A stretch of DNA of 64,000 bases from Variovorax sp. 770b2 (GTDB lineage: Bacteria; Pseudomonadota; Gammaproteobacteria; Burkholderiales; Burkholderiaceae_C), in contig NZ_FOXJ01000002.1 of assembly GCF_900115685.1 (NCBI RefSeq), forward strand, positions 372,001 through 436,000, written 5' to 3'. Positions 1 to 8,489 of this stretch are shown piece after piece. Every line of letters begins with the position of its first letter. Position 1 is the stretch's first letter. The notes beneath the pieces are model-generated. The model saw nothing but the letters and a program-made list of their open reading frames with translations, ran no database searches and was not told where the DNA came from. Position numbers and translations under genes: made by a program.

Positions 1-1
1 A

Positions 2-2104
2 GGCCGCGGCGCGCGCGGCCTGAGCAGCTACCCGCATCCGTACCTGATGCCGGACTTCTGGCAGTTCCCCACCGGCTCGATGGGCATCGGCCCCATCAGC
101 TCGATCTACCACGCGCGCTTCATGCGCTACCTCACGCACCGCAACCTCCTGAACTGCGAAGGGCGCAAGGTGTGGGGCGTGTTCGGCGACGGCGAGATGG
201 ACGAGCCCGAATCGATGAGCGCGCTCACGCTCGCCGCGCGCGAGAAGCTCGACAACCTCGTGTGGGTCGTCAACTGCAACCTGCAGCGCCTGGACGGCCC
301 GGTGCGCGGCAACGGCCGCATCATCGACGAGCTCGAAAAGCTCTTCGCAGGGGCAGGATGGAACGTCGTCAAGCTCGTGTGGGGCAGCGACTGGGACGGC
401 CTCTTCGCGCAGGACGTGAGCGGGGCATTGGCGCGCGTCTTCGCCAACACCGTCGACGGCCAGATGCAGACCTTCGCCGCGAAGGACGGCCGCTTCAACC
501 GCGACAACTTCTTCGGCCAGAACCCCGAACTCGCACGCCTGGCCGAAGGCATGACCGACGAGCAGATCGACCGCCTGAAGCGCGGCGGCCACGACCTCGT
601 GAAGATTCATGCGGCCTACGCCGCGGCGGCCAAGCACAAGGGCCAGCCCACCGTGATCCTCGCCCACACCAAGAAGGGCTACGGCATGGGCAGCGCCGCG
701 CAGGGCAAGATGACCACGCACTCGCACAAGAAGATGGGCGACGTCGACCTGATCGAGTTCCGCGACCGCTTCAACCTGCCGCTCACCGATGCGCAGGCCA
801 CCGCGATGGACTTCTACCGCCCGGCCGAGGACAGCGCCGAGATGCGGTACCTGCGCCAGCACCGCGAAGCGCTCGGCGGCGCCATGCCGCGCCGCGAGAC
901 CGCGTGCGACGTCGTGCCCAAGCCCGACATCGCGAGCTACGCGCAGTTCGCGACCGCGGCCGCAGGCAAGGAGATGAGCACCACCATGGCGTTCGTCCGC
1001 ATGCTGGGCAACCTCATGAAGGACAAGGCGCTGGGCCCGCGCATCGTGCCCATCGTGGCCGACGAGGCGCGCACCTTCGGCATGGCGAATCTGTTCAAGC
1101 AGGTGGGCATCTATTCGAGCGTGGGCCAGCGCTATGCGCCGGAGGACATCGGCTCGGTGCTGAGCTATCGCGAAGCCACCGACGGGCAGATCCTGGAAGA
1201 GGGCATCAGCGAAGCCGGCGCCATCGCGAGCTGGACGGCCGCGGCCACCAGCTACAGCGTGCACGGGCTGGCGATGCTGCCCTTCTACATCTACTACTCG
1301 ATGTTCGGCTTCCAGCGCGTGGGCGATGCCATCTGGGCCGCGGCCGACCAGCGCGCGCGCGGCTTTCTGCTCGGCGCCACCTCGGGCCGCACCACGCTCG
1401 GCGGCGAAGGCCTGCAGCACCAGGACGGCAGCAGCCACCTGGTGGCCGCGACCATCCCGAACTGCAAGGCCTACGACCCGGCCTATGCGGGCGAGATGGC
1501 GGTGATCGTCGATGCGGGCATCCGCGAAATGATGGTCGAGCAGAAGGACGTTTTCTATTACGTCACGCTCATGAACGAGAACTACGCGCAGCCCGATGTG
1601 CCGGCGGGCGCGGAGGCCGACATCCTGCGCGGGTGCTATCGCTTCGGCACGTACGCACCGGCTTCAGGAAAGGCCAAGAAGAAGGTCACGCTGATGGGCT
1701 CGGGCGCGATCCTCACCGAGGTCGTGAAAGCCGCGCAGTTGCTGGCCGACGAAGGCATCGAGGCCGAGGTGTTCAGCGTCACGAGCTGGAGCGAGCTCGC
1801 GCGAGATGGCTTGGCTTGCGAGCAGCGCGCCATCGCCGGTGAAGAGGCCGGCGAAGAAGCCGGCGAAGCGTTCATCGCGCAGCAACTGGGCAAGGGCAAG
1901 GCGCCGATCGTCGCGGCCACCGACTACGTGCGCGCCGTGCCCGAGAGCGTGCGCGCCTTCCTCCCCGAAGGGCGCCGCTACCTCACGCTCGGCACCGACG
2001 GGTTCGGGCGCAGCGACACGCGCGCCGCGCTGCGCGCGTTCTTCGGCGTGGACGCGGCGAGCATCGCGCGGGCCGCGCGCTACGCGCTCGGCACCGCCTC
2101 CTGA
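2..2104 (+). CDS. aceE: Pyruvate dehydrogenase E1 component, homodimeric type (5' truncated by window edge)
   Basis: C-terminal part (about 700 residues) of a thiamine-diphosphate E1 subunit, which decarboxylates pyruvate and passes the acetyl group to the E2 lipoyl domain. The reading frame is open from base 2, so the start lies outside the window; the full family length is near 890 residues. Visible family features are the TPP/Mg motif GDGEMDEPES followed by VNCNLQRLDG, the stretch around QHQDGSSHL, and the C-terminal block GTDGFGRSDTRAALR typical of AceE. The next gene is not aceF or lpd but an unrelated DinB gene, so this may be a second E1 copy separate from the main pdh operon; what lies upstream is unseen. 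A short AGEE repeat sits near the C-terminus. Family assignment is secure; pyruvate as substrate follows from homology. Confidence 0.93.
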   Translation, partial: GRGARGLSSYPHPYLMPDFWQFPTGSMGIGPISSIYHARFMRYLTHRNLLNCEGRKVWGVFGDGEMDEPESMSALTLAAREKLDNLVWVVNCNLQRLDGPVRGNGRIIDELEKLFAGAGWNVVKLVWGSDWDGLFAQDVSGALARVFANTVDGQMQTFAAKDGRFNRDNFFGQNPELARLAEGMTDEQIDRLKRGGHDLVKIHAAYAAAAKHKGQPTVILAHTKKGYGMGSAAQGKMTTHSHKKMGDVDLIEFRDRFNLPLTDAQATAMDFYRPAEDSAEMRYLRQHREALGGAMPRRETACDVVPKPDIASYAQFATAAAGKEMSTTMAFVRMLGNLMKDKALGPRIVPIVADEARTFGMANLFKQVGIYSSVGQRYAPEDIGSVLSYREATDGQILEEGISEAGAIASWTAAATSYSVHGLAMLPFYIYYSMFGFQRVGDAIWAAADQRARGFLLGATSGRTTLGGEGLQHQDGSSHLVAATIPNCKAYDPAYAGEMAVIVDAGIREMMVEQKDVFYYVTLMNENYAQPDVPAGAEADILRGCYRFGTYAPASGKAKKKVTLMGSGAILTEVVKAAQLLADEGIEAEVFSVTSWSELARDGLACEQRAIAGEEAGEEAGEAFIAQQLGKGKAPIVAATDYVRAVPESVRAFLPEGRRYLTLGTDGFGRSDTRAALRAFFGVDAASIARAARYALGTAS
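1835..1870 (+). repeat. Three in-frame 12-bp tandem units inside aceE
   Basis: The unit gccggcgaagaa (with small variations) occurs three times back to back and encodes AGEE, AGEE, AGEA. It lies in a loop region just before the conserved C-terminal block of the E1 protein. It looks like a slippage-generated expansion that keeps the reading frame. Confidence 0.8.
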
Positions 2105-2288
2105 GCTTCGGCGCGCCTCTGGCGCGTCAGTTGCGGCCCTTTTTTCCGGGCGAAATGCGAGTTGTGAAAAGGCGCGCGCCGTTTTCCATCAGAGGAAGAA
2201 CGGTCCGCGGGCGCGTTCCGAACGCGAGTATCCAAAGCGAGTCTCCGCTCATATTATTTTCCTGACGACACAACGAACAGGAGTCACC

Positions 2289-2846
2289 ATGAGCGTCGAG
2301 AAAATTGCATCCACACAGCGCATGCATGCAACCGCCGGCGCTGCGCATCCCTACGCGCAGCTGGTCGCCATGAAGCGCTGGGCCGATCGCGGCCTCTACG
2401 AAGCCGCGGACCGGAATCTCGGGAAGTTGAGTCCGCAGGACGCTGTCCTCATGCGCCGCGTCCTCGACCATATGCATGCGGTCGACCGGATCTTCCAGCA
2501 CCACCTGCAAGGGTTGCCCCACACGTTCCGAGCGGCACGCTCTGAAGAACTGCCCGAGATCGGTGCGCTCGCGAACGGCACACGCGAAGTCGACGACTGG
2601 TATGTCGCTTACGTAGACGGCCTCGCGGCCGGCGACGCCGACGAGCCGGTCGATTTCGTCTTCACCAGCGGAAAGCCCGCGCGCATGACGCGGGGCGAAA
2701 TCATCCTGCATGTGTGCCTGCACGGCAGCTACCACCGGGGCAATGCCGGGGCCCTTCTGCAACTGAGGGAAATGACGCCGAGCCGGGATGGAATCACCGA
2801 CTTTCTCGAAGCCGAGCCCGTCCGGGCGCAGGCCTATTGCAGGTAG
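2289..2846 (+). CDS. DinB family protein
   Basis: A 185-residue protein of the DinB/YfiT-like four-helix-bundle family, whose members are putative metal-dependent enzymes or thiol transferases; no specific reaction can be assigned. Putative metal ligands are visible: the histidine-rich helix around DHMHAVDRIFQHH (residues 59-71) and the C-terminal HVCLHGSYHRGN motif typical of the family. The ATG at 2289 is preceded by an AGGAG-type ribosome site (acaggagtcacc). The 184-bp gap after aceE holds a TATTAT hexamer at 2252-2257 without a clear -35 box. The gene converges on the TetR gene, overlapping it by 13 bp at the 3' ends, so transcription of one may interfere with the other. Confidence 0.85.
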   Translation: MSVEKIASTQRMHATAGAAHPYAQLVAMKRWADRGLYEAADRNLGKLSPQDAVLMRRVLDHMHAVDRIFQHHLQGLPHTFRAARSEELPEIGALANGTREVDDWYVAYVDGLAAGDADEPVDFVFTSGKPARMTRGEIILHVCLHGSYHRGNAGALLQLREMTPSRDGITDFLEAEPVRAQAYCR

Positions 2847-3457
2847 CCGACCACGAAGCGCGTGGTCTCGTCGGTGAGCTTCTTCAGTGCCTTGTCCGAC
2901 AGCATCTCGGCGCGGTGCAACACCGCGGTGTGCGCCAGCGCTTCGATGGCCGTCACGCACATGAAGGCCGCGAGTTCGAGGTCGGTCACGCGAAGTTCGT
3001 CGCGGTGGGCCTGGAGATAGCCGACGAAAAAGGAATGGGTTTCGCGAACGAGGCCCACCGCGTTCTCGAAGCGGCCCGTGTGCGGAATCTGCTCCGCGAG
3101 GGCGCGGTGCAGCTTGGGATCGATGCGGTGCGCCTCGATGGCCACGGCAACGAGCCTGCGCACCGCCTTGGCCACCGGCTGCGTGGCGACCTCCACCATG
3201 GCACCGCGCACGAGCTGCGCAATCTCCTCGTTGTGTCGATCGATGACGGCCGCCACGAGCGCCTCCTTGCTGGGGAAGTACTGGTAGAGCGAGCCGACGC
3301 TGACGCCTGCCGCTTCGGCAATCCGGTTGGTGCTGGCCTTGTCGAAACCTTCCTTCACCAGGATGCGGGCCGTCGCTTCGACCAGTGCATCGACGGTCAC
3401 TCTGGAGCGCTCCTGCGTGGCGTGTTTCCTGGGTCTGGTGATGGCCTTGCGTGGCAT
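2834..3457 (-). CDS. TetR/AcrR family transcriptional regulator
   Basis: A 207-residue one-component repressor-type regulator. Residues 15-70 form the TetR helix-turn-helix domain: TVDALVEATARILVKEGF, then the recognition part GVSVGSLYQYFPSKEAL. The C-terminal ligand-binding part, with LRVTDLELAAFMCVTAIEAL near residue 160, resembles TetR regulators carrying the C-terminal domain often called TetR_C_7; the ligand is unknown. It is transcribed away from the small membrane protein gene at 3567 but on the same strand, and overlaps dinB tail to tail. A 9-bp perfect inverted repeat at 3518-3545 lies about 60-90 bp upstream and could be an operator. The target genes are not evident. Confidence 0.88.
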   Translation of the reverse strand: MPRKAITRPRKHATQERSRVTVDALVEATARILVKEGFDKASTNRIAEAAGVSVGSLYQYFPSKEALVAAVIDRHNEEIAQLVRGAMVEVATQPVAKAVRRLVAVAIEAHRIDPKLHRALAEQIPHTGRFENAVGLVRETHSFFVGYLQAHRDELRVTDLELAAFMCVTAIEALAHTAVLHRAEMLSDKALKKLTDETTRFVVGYLQ

Positions 3458-3517
3458 GTCGGCGTTCCTGAAGACGAATGAAAAAATGCGAGCCGTCGCT
3501 CATGCTAGCGCCTGCGA

Positions 3518-3545
3518 CCCGCACGGGTCCGTCGATCCGTGCGGG
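3518..3545. repeat. Perfect 9-bp inverted repeat
   Basis: Arms cccgcacgg (3518-3526) and ccgtgcggg (3537-3545) flank a 10-nt loop. It lies between the 3' end of the membrane protein gene and the TetR start. No T-run follows on either strand, so it may be a weak terminator of the membrane protein gene or a TetR operator. Confidence 0.5.
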
Positions 3546-3566
3546 CCCCGCGCGTGGGCGCCGGGA

Positions 3567-4028
3567 TCAACTGCCGAACAGGAGCGGCAAGCTCGGCTTC
3601 ATCGTCATCAAGGCCGCGACGACGCCGAAGAGGGCGATCACGCCCACGCGCGCAGCGAGGGCGGACTTCTCGCTGGCGAACGCCCCGATCTGCGCACCCG
3701 AAGCCTCGCGGCCGAGCGCCGATTCGACCCGCAGTTCCCAGGGGGCGACGAATCCGTGTCGCACCGCCACGGCCACCGCGATGACGGCGAATGCCGCCAG
3801 CAGCCACGGTGTCCACAGCGGCCAGCCGCCGAGGAACACCAGGACGATGCCGGCGAGCACCCCCAGGTTCAGCAGCAAGTGTGCCGAGCGGCCGGCGCGC
3901 AGCGCCATCCTCGCGGGTCGCCATTGGCCTTTGCGGGCCATGGCAAAAAGCAGCTCGCCGGCCATGAACGACAGAAGTGCCGCGAGCGTCGCGCCGGTGT
4001 GGATCATCAGGGCAGTCGTGTACAGCAT
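3567..4028 (-). CDS. Small integral membrane protein, unknown function
   Basis: A 153-residue hydrophobic protein with about four transmembrane segments (residues 3-30, 49-70, 73-90 and 127-145). Its composition and layout recall DUF2269-like membrane proteins, but this is a weak resemblance. The ATG at 4028 is the first in the hydrophobic reading frame; no strong ribosome site precedes it, and a CTG 15 bases further upstream is an alternative. It is followed by a perfect inverted repeat and then the TetR gene on the same strand. Upstream is the largest gene-free stretch of the window, with repeated half-sites at 4136-4173 that could control it. No function can be assigned. Confidence 0.6.
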   Translation of the reverse strand: MLYTTALMIHTGATLAALLSFMAGELLFAMARKGQWRPARMALRAGRSAHLLLNLGVLAGIVLVFLGGWPLWTPWLLAAFAVIAVAVAVRHGFVAPWELRVESALGREASGAQIGAFASEKSALAARVGVIALFGVVAALMTMKPSLPLLFGS

Positions 4029-4135
4029 CGGCGTATTCAGGCAGTGCCTGCCTCGCTGAAATGAGGACGGCCTTTGAATCGGGTTTCCATGCGTTCGATC
4101 TCCAGTCAAGTCGTTGAATGATTTGGGTGTCCAAA

Positions 4136-4173
4136 GAATACGAGCGTGCACTCGCATTCGTCTACTCGCATTC
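4136..4173. promoter_or_regulatory. Candidate operator with three half-sites
   Basis: GAATACGAG (4136-4144) faces two direct copies of CTCGCATTC (4151-4159 and 4165-4173). The first pair forms an inverted repeat with one mismatch and a 6-bp spacer; the third copy follows after 5 bp. It lies about 110-145 bp upstream of the small membrane protein gene. The binding protein is unknown; TetR or another repressor is possible. Confidence 0.35.
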
Positions 4174-4325
4174 CTGAAACGCGCGGCACGCCATGCGAAC
4201 CGGCCTTCGCGGGGACGTGAGGTGGGGTGCGGGCTCGCATTTCCGGTGCCCAATTCGCGGCGCTGCGCCAAGGCCGGCCTGTGAGCCGGCAAGGAGCGCG
4301 CAGTGTTCCTGCGGGTTTGCCCCGG

Positions 4326-4365
4326 CTGAACGAATGGGGTCTCAACTTGTATGATGACCTGACAA
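4326..4365 (+). promoter_or_regulatory. Candidate promoter and operator of the acid-sugar operon
   Basis: TATGAT at 4350-4355 resembles a -10 box, with a weak -35 (CTGAAC, 4326-4331) 18 bp upstream. Overlapping it is the interrupted palindrome TTGT-N11-ACAA (4347-4365), a position suited to repression. A/T-ended palindromes of this kind are commonly bound by GntR-type repressors, but no GntR gene lies in the window. Confidence 0.35.
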
Positions 4366-4551
4366 ATCTGGATGGCTGCGCGGGATGGCGACACGCGACC
4401 TCGCTTCTTGCATTTGCCTCCTTTCTGCGCCTTGCGCACCGGAGGCGCTCCGCGAATTTCCTCCCCGGGGCAACGCCTGCAAAGCCGGTCCTCGCGGAAC
4501 TCCCAACTGCGTGTTGTCCAATCTTTCAAAAATCCGATGGAGCCCGAGCCA

Positions 4552-5472
4552 ATGAACCAAGACAACACCCCCGTCGTCGGCCTCGTGGGCCTTGGCGCCA
4601 TGGGCAACGGCATGGCGCAATCGCTGCGCCGCGCGGGCCATGCGCCGCACGTGTTCGACGTGCGCCCCGGCGTCGCCGAAGCCTTCGCGCGCGATGGCGG
4701 CACGGCGTGCGACACACTGGCCGCGCTCGGCGCGCAGTGCGATATCGTGGTGAGCGTCGTCGTCAACGCGGCGCAGACCGAGTCGGTGCTGTTCGGCGAC
4801 GGCACGACCCCCGGCTGCGCAGCGTCGATGAAGCGCGGCAGCCTCTTCGTGATGTGTTCCACCGTCGATCCGAACTGGTCCGTCGCGCTCGAGGCGCGCC
4901 TGGCCGCGCAGGGCCTCCTCTACCTGGACGCGCCGATCTCCGGCGGCGCCGCGAAGGCCGCGAGCGGCCAGATGACGATGATGACCGCCGGTACCCCCGC
5001 CGCCTACGCCCGGGCCGGCGCCTTGTTCGATGCGATGGCCGCGAAGGTCTACCGCCTGGGCGACTCGGCCGGCGCGGGCAGCAAGGTGAAGGTCATCAAC
5101 CAGCTGCTGGCCGGCGTGCACATCGCCGCGGCCGCCGAGGCGATGGCGCTGGGCTTGCGCGAAGGGGTGGACCCGGACGCGCTCTACGAGGTCATCACGC
5201 ACAGCGCGGGCAACAGCTGGATGTTCGAGAACCGCATGGCGCACGTGCTCGCGGGCGACTACACGCCGCTGTCGGCCGTCGACATCTTCGTGAAGGACCT
5301 GGGGCTCGTGCTCGACGTGGCGCGCGCGAGCAAGTTTCCGCTGCCGCTCTCGTCCACCGCGCACCAGATGTTCATGCAGGCATCGACCGCGGGCTTCGCG
5401 CGCGAGGACGACAGCGCGGTCATCAAGATCTTCCCGGGCATCGAACTGCCCGCCCCGAACAAGAAAGCCTGA
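4552..5472 (+). CDS. ltnD: L-threonate dehydrogenase (3-hydroxyisobutyrate dehydrogenase family)
   Basis: A 306-residue NAD-dependent beta-hydroxyacid dehydrogenase, predicted to oxidise L-threonate at C2 as the first step of L-threonate breakdown. Residues 9-25 hold the Rossmann motif GLVGLGAMGNGMAQ; the substrate motif DAPISGGAAKAASGQ lies near residue 125, and the catalytic lysine is in GAGSKVKVINQLLAG near residue 180. The start at 4552 is chosen because ggag sits about 9 bases upstream; an in-frame ATG at 4537 is less well placed. The family has several substrates, but the assignment is strengthened by the four following genes, which match the described LtnD-DenD-OtnK-OtnC-OtnI set in order. 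It opens the operon after a long leader. Confidence 0.86.
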   Translation: MNQDNTPVVGLVGLGAMGNGMAQSLRRAGHAPHVFDVRPGVAEAFARDGGTACDTLAALGAQCDIVVSVVVNAAQTESVLFGDGTTPGCAASMKRGSLFVMCSTVDPNWSVALEARLAAQGLLYLDAPISGGAAKAASGQMTMMTAGTPAAYARAGALFDAMAAKVYRLGDSAGAGSKVKVINQLLAGVHIAAAAEAMALGLREGVDPDALYEVITHSAGNSWMFENRMAHVLAGDYTPLSAVDIFVKDLGLVLDVARASKFPLPLSSTAHQMFMQASTAGFAREDDSAVIKIFPGIELPAPNKKA

Positions 5473-5490
5473 AGAAGGAATCACCAGACC

Positions 5491-6519
5491 ATGAACATCC
5501 TCATCACCGGCGGCTGCGGCTTTCTCGGCGCACGGCTCGCGCGCACACTGCTTGCGGGTGGCCCGCTCGCCTTGGCTGGCGGCGCGGCCAAGGAGATCAC
5601 GCGCATCACGCTGGCAGACCGCGTGCCGCCGCCCGCCGACCTTGCAGCCGATGCGCGCATCCGGTTCGTGCAAGGCGACCTGTACGAGCAGGCCGCCAAC
5701 GGCGCATTGCCGCTGGCCGACACCGATGCCGTGTTCCACCTCGCCGCCGCAGTGAGCGGCGAATGCGAGGCCGACTTCGACCTGGGCATGCGCAGCAACC
5801 TCGACACCACCCGCGCCCTGCTCGACGCCTGCCGCCGCGCGGGCCATGCACCGGTGTTCGTGTTCTCCAGCTCGGTCGCGGTGTTCGGCGATTCGCCCGA
5901 GCAGCGTCTGCCCGCGGTGATCGAAGACACCACGCTGCCCACGCCGCAGAACAGCTACGGCATCCAGAAATTCATCGGCGAACAGCTCGTGGCCGATTTC
6001 ACGCGCAAGGGCTTCGTGCAGGGGCGCAACGTGCGGCTCATGACGGTGTCCGTGCGCCCCGGCCGGCCCAACGGCGCGGCCTCCAGCTTCCTGAGCGGCA
6101 TGCTGCGCGAACCGTTGGCCGGGGAGCGTGCGCGTTGTCCCGTGGCGCCGGAAACGGCCGTCGCATTGGCCTCGCCCGGCAACACCGTCGCGGGCATCGT
6201 GCGCGCGGCCGCCGCGAGCGCCGCCGAGTGGGGTGCGCGTACCGCCATCAACCTGCCCGCGCTGACCACCACCGTGCGCGAGATGGCCGATGCGCTCGAA
6301 CGCCTCGCGGGCAAGGACGCCACGGGTTTGATCGACTGGACGCCCGATGCGCAGGTTGCGAAGATCGTGACCAGCTGGCCGAGCCGCATCCACGCCGCGC
6401 GCGCCGAAGCGCTGGGCCTCGCGGCCGATGCGAGCTTCGATGCCATCCTGCGCGACTACGTGCGCGAGAACCCGCAGGCGGTGAAGCTGCCTGTTCTGCC
6501 TGTCGTTACCAAGGACTGA
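5491..6519 (+). CDS. denD: D-erythronate dehydrogenase (NAD-dependent epimerase/SDR family)
   Basis: A 342-residue extended short-chain dehydrogenase. In the four-carbon acid-sugar pathway DenD oxidises D-erythronate to 3-oxo-tetronate, which OtnK then phosphorylates. The N-terminus has the nucleotide motif GGCGFLGARL, and the catalytic pair appears as YGIQK near residue 152 (YxxxK), preceded by the serine region FVFSSSVAVFG. It starts 18 bp after ltnD and ends 3 bp before otnK, so it is part of one operon. Among generic epimerase-family proteins the specific name rests on this gene order. The encoded protein appears intact and of usual length. Confidence 0.86.
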   Translation: MNILITGGCGFLGARLARTLLAGGPLALAGGAAKEITRITLADRVPPPADLAADARIRFVQGDLYEQAANGALPLADTDAVFHLAAAVSGECEADFDLGMRSNLDTTRALLDACRRAGHAPVFVFSSSVAVFGDSPEQRLPAVIEDTTLPTPQNSYGIQKFIGEQLVADFTRKGFVQGRNVRLMTVSVRPGRPNGAASSFLSGMLREPLAGERARCPVAPETAVALASPGNTVAGIVRAAAASAAEWGARTAINLPALTTTVREMADALERLAGKDATGLIDWTPDAQVAKIVTSWPSRIHAARAEALGLAADASFDAILRDYVRENPQAVKLPVLPVVTKD

Positions 6520-6522
6520 TTC

Positions 6523-7815
6523 ATGGGCAAGCTAGTGCTCGGCTGCATCGCCGACGATTTCACCGGCGCCACCGACCTCGCCAACAACCTCGTGCGCGCC
6601 GGCATGCGCGTGGTGCAGGCCATCGGCGTGCCGGCCACGCCGCTCGATGCGGATGTCGATGCGGTGGTGGTCGCGCTCAAGTCGCGCACCATCGCGCCGG
6701 CCGAGGCCATCGCGCAGTCGCTGGACGCGCTGCGCTGGCTGCAGGCACAGGGCGCGCGGCAGATCTACTTCAAGTACTGCTCCACGTTCGACAGCACGTT
6801 CACCGGCGAGGTCAGAGGCAACATCGGCCCCGTCACCGAGGCGCTGATGGACGCGCTGCAATGCGACTTCACCATTGCCACGCCGGCCTTCCCCGACAAC
6901 AAGCGCACCGTGTTCAAGGGCTACCTGTTCGCGGGCGACGTGCTGCTCAACGAGAGCGGCATGCAGAACCATCCGCTCACGCCGATGACCGATGCGAATC
7001 TCGTGCGCGTGCTGCAGGCGCAGTGCACGCGCAAGGTGGGTCTGATCGATCACACGGTGGTGGCGCGCGGCGATGCGGCCATCTCCGAGCGCATCGCGCA
7101 GCTCAAGAGCGAGGGCATCTCGATCGCCATCGTCGATGCGGTGTCGAACGACGACCTGCTGCGCCTCGGCCCGGCGCTCGCGAAGATGCCGCTGGTCACC
7201 GCGGGCTCGGGCGTCGCCATCGGGCTGCCCGCGAACTTCGGGCTCTCGCCTTCTTCGCAGGCCAGTGCACTGCCGGCAGCGAGCGGCCTGCGCGCGGTGG
7301 TCTCGGGCAGCTGCTCGCTCGCCACCAACCGGCAGGTGCTCGATTTCATCCAGCGCGGCGGTGCGGCGCTGGCGATCGATCCGCTGCGCATCGCGGCGGG
7401 TGTCGATGTCGCGGCCGAAGCGCTGGCATGGGCTGCGCCGCTGGTCGGCAAGCAGCCGGTGCTGGTCTATTCGACCGCCGAGGCCGGCGCCGTGAAATCG
7501 GTGCAGGGCAGGCTCGGTGTCGAGGAAGCGGGCGCGATGGTCGAGCGCGCCATCGCCGCCATCGCACGCGGCCTGGTCGACCAGGGCGTGCGCCAACTGG
7601 TCGTCGCAGGCGGCGAAACCTCGGGCGCCTGCGTGCAGGCGCTGGGCATCGCGCAGATGCAGATCGGCCCGCAGATCGACCCCGGCGTGCCGTGGTGCCA
7701 CGCGCGCGCCGAGGCCGCCAAAGCCGAGCAGGGTGCGGGCGTGCACATCGCGCTCAAGTCCGGCAACTTCGGCGGCGACGATTTCTTCACCAAGGCCTTT
7801 ACAGTGCTGGCATGA
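6523..7815 (+). CDS. otnK: 3-oxo-tetronate kinase
   Basis: A 430-residue four-carbon acid sugar kinase (DUF1537 family), predicted to phosphorylate 3-oxo-tetronate at O4 with ATP. The N-terminal substrate domain opens with CIADDFTGATDLANNL (residues 7-22) and contains KYCSTFDSTFTGEVRGNIGP near residue 85; the C-terminal nucleotide domain holds VVAGGETSGACVQALG and LKSGNFGGDDFF. These are diagnostic family motifs. It begins 3 bp after denD and its stop overlaps the start of otnC (ATGA), implying translational coupling. Closely related family members act on other acid sugars, so the exact substrate relies on the neighbours. Confidence 0.9.
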   Translation: MGKLVLGCIADDFTGATDLANNLVRAGMRVVQAIGVPATPLDADVDAVVVALKSRTIAPAEAIAQSLDALRWLQAQGARQIYFKYCSTFDSTFTGEVRGNIGPVTEALMDALQCDFTIATPAFPDNKRTVFKGYLFAGDVLLNESGMQNHPLTPMTDANLVRVLQAQCTRKVGLIDHTVVARGDAAISERIAQLKSEGISIAIVDAVSNDDLLRLGPALAKMPLVTAGSGVAIGLPANFGLSPSSQASALPAASGLRAVVSGSCSLATNRQVLDFIQRGGAALAIDPLRIAAGVDVAAEALAWAAPLVGKQPVLVYSTAEAGAVKSVQGRLGVEEAGAMVERAIAAIARGLVDQGVRQLVVAGGETSGACVQALGIAQMQIGPQIDPGVPWCHARAEAAKAEQGAGVHIALKSGNFGGDDFFTKAFTVLA

Positions 7816-8477
7816 CCGAGAACCAAGCACGCGAAGAAATCTGCCGCGTCGGCCGCAGCCTGTTCGAGCGCGGCTACGTGCACGCGACGGCGGGCAACAT
7901 CAGCGTGCGACTGGACGATGGCTTCCTCATCACGCCGACCGATGCGTGCCTCGGGTTTCTCGATCCGGTGCGGCTTGCGCGGCTCGACGCGGATGGCAAG
8001 CAGGTCGGCGGCGACCGAGCCAGCAAGACCATCGCGCTGCACACGCGCATCTACGCAGCCGCACGCAAGTTCGATGCGCAGACCGCCTGCGTGATCCATA
8101 CGCACAGCACGCACTGCGTCGCGCTCACGCTGAGCGCGCCGGGCGATGAATTGCTGCCCGCGCTCACGCCGTACTTCGTGATGAAGGTCGGCCATGTGCC
8201 GCTCATCCCGTACCACCGCCCCGGCGCGCCAGAAGCGGCCGAGCAGGTGGCGCAAGCCATCGAACGCTTCGGCGCCGCGGGCACGCCCATCCGCGCCGTG
8301 ATGCTCGAACGCCTCGGTCCCAACGTGTGGCACGAGACGCCGTCCGCCGCCATGGCCGTACTCGAGGAACTCGAGGAAACCGCCAGGCTCCAGATGCTCA
8401 CAGGCGCCGCAAGGCCCGCGCCGCTGGACGCCGCTCAGATCGATGAACTGCGCACCACCTTCGGTGCGCGCTGGTAG
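7812..8477 (+). CDS. otnC: 3-oxo-tetronate 4-phosphate decarboxylase (class II aldolase/adducin family)
   Basis: A 221-residue class II aldolase-type metalloenzyme predicted to decarboxylate 3-oxo-tetronate 4-phosphate to dihydroxyacetone phosphate and CO2. Visible motifs are ATAGNISVRLDDGFLITPTD (residues 24-43) and the metal-binding IHTHSTHC near residue 96; the third histidine lies in the later region around YHRPG. The ATG overlaps the otnK stop by four bases, fixing the start. It is followed after 12 bp by otnI. Fuculose-phosphate aldolase-like enzymes share the fold, but position and length support OtnC. Confidence 0.88.
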   Translation: MTENQAREEICRVGRSLFERGYVHATAGNISVRLDDGFLITPTDACLGFLDPVRLARLDADGKQVGGDRASKTIALHTRIYAAARKFDAQTACVIHTHSTHCVALTLSAPGDELLPALTPYFVMKVGHVPLIPYHRPGAPEAAEQVAQAIERFGAAGTPIRAVMLERLGPNVWHETPSAAMAVLEELEETARLQMLTGAARPAPLDAAQIDELRTTFGARW

Positions 8478-8489
8478 TAGAAACAAGCC

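Larger units (their letters stand above)
4029..4551. other. 523-bp intergenic region between divergent units
   Basis: No convincing gene is seen here. It holds three copies of a GAATGCGAG-type half-site (4136-4173) and, closer to the acid-sugar operon, a TATGAT -10 box overlapped by a TTGT/ACAA palindrome (4347-4365). The leader from that promoter to the ltnD start would be almost 200 nt long, and its content from 4370 to 4545 is not explained. Confidence 0.6.

Noticed and set aside
2105..2150. Hairpin cgcgcc/ggcgcg after aceE as a terminator
   Set aside because: The T-run starts about 14 bases after the stem, which is too far for a standard Rho-independent terminator.
4227..8477. A very long open plus-strand frame overlapping the acid-sugar genes
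   Set aside because: Its middle is the arginine-rich shadow of ltnD, denD and otnK in another frame; only its last 221 residues (otnC) are real.
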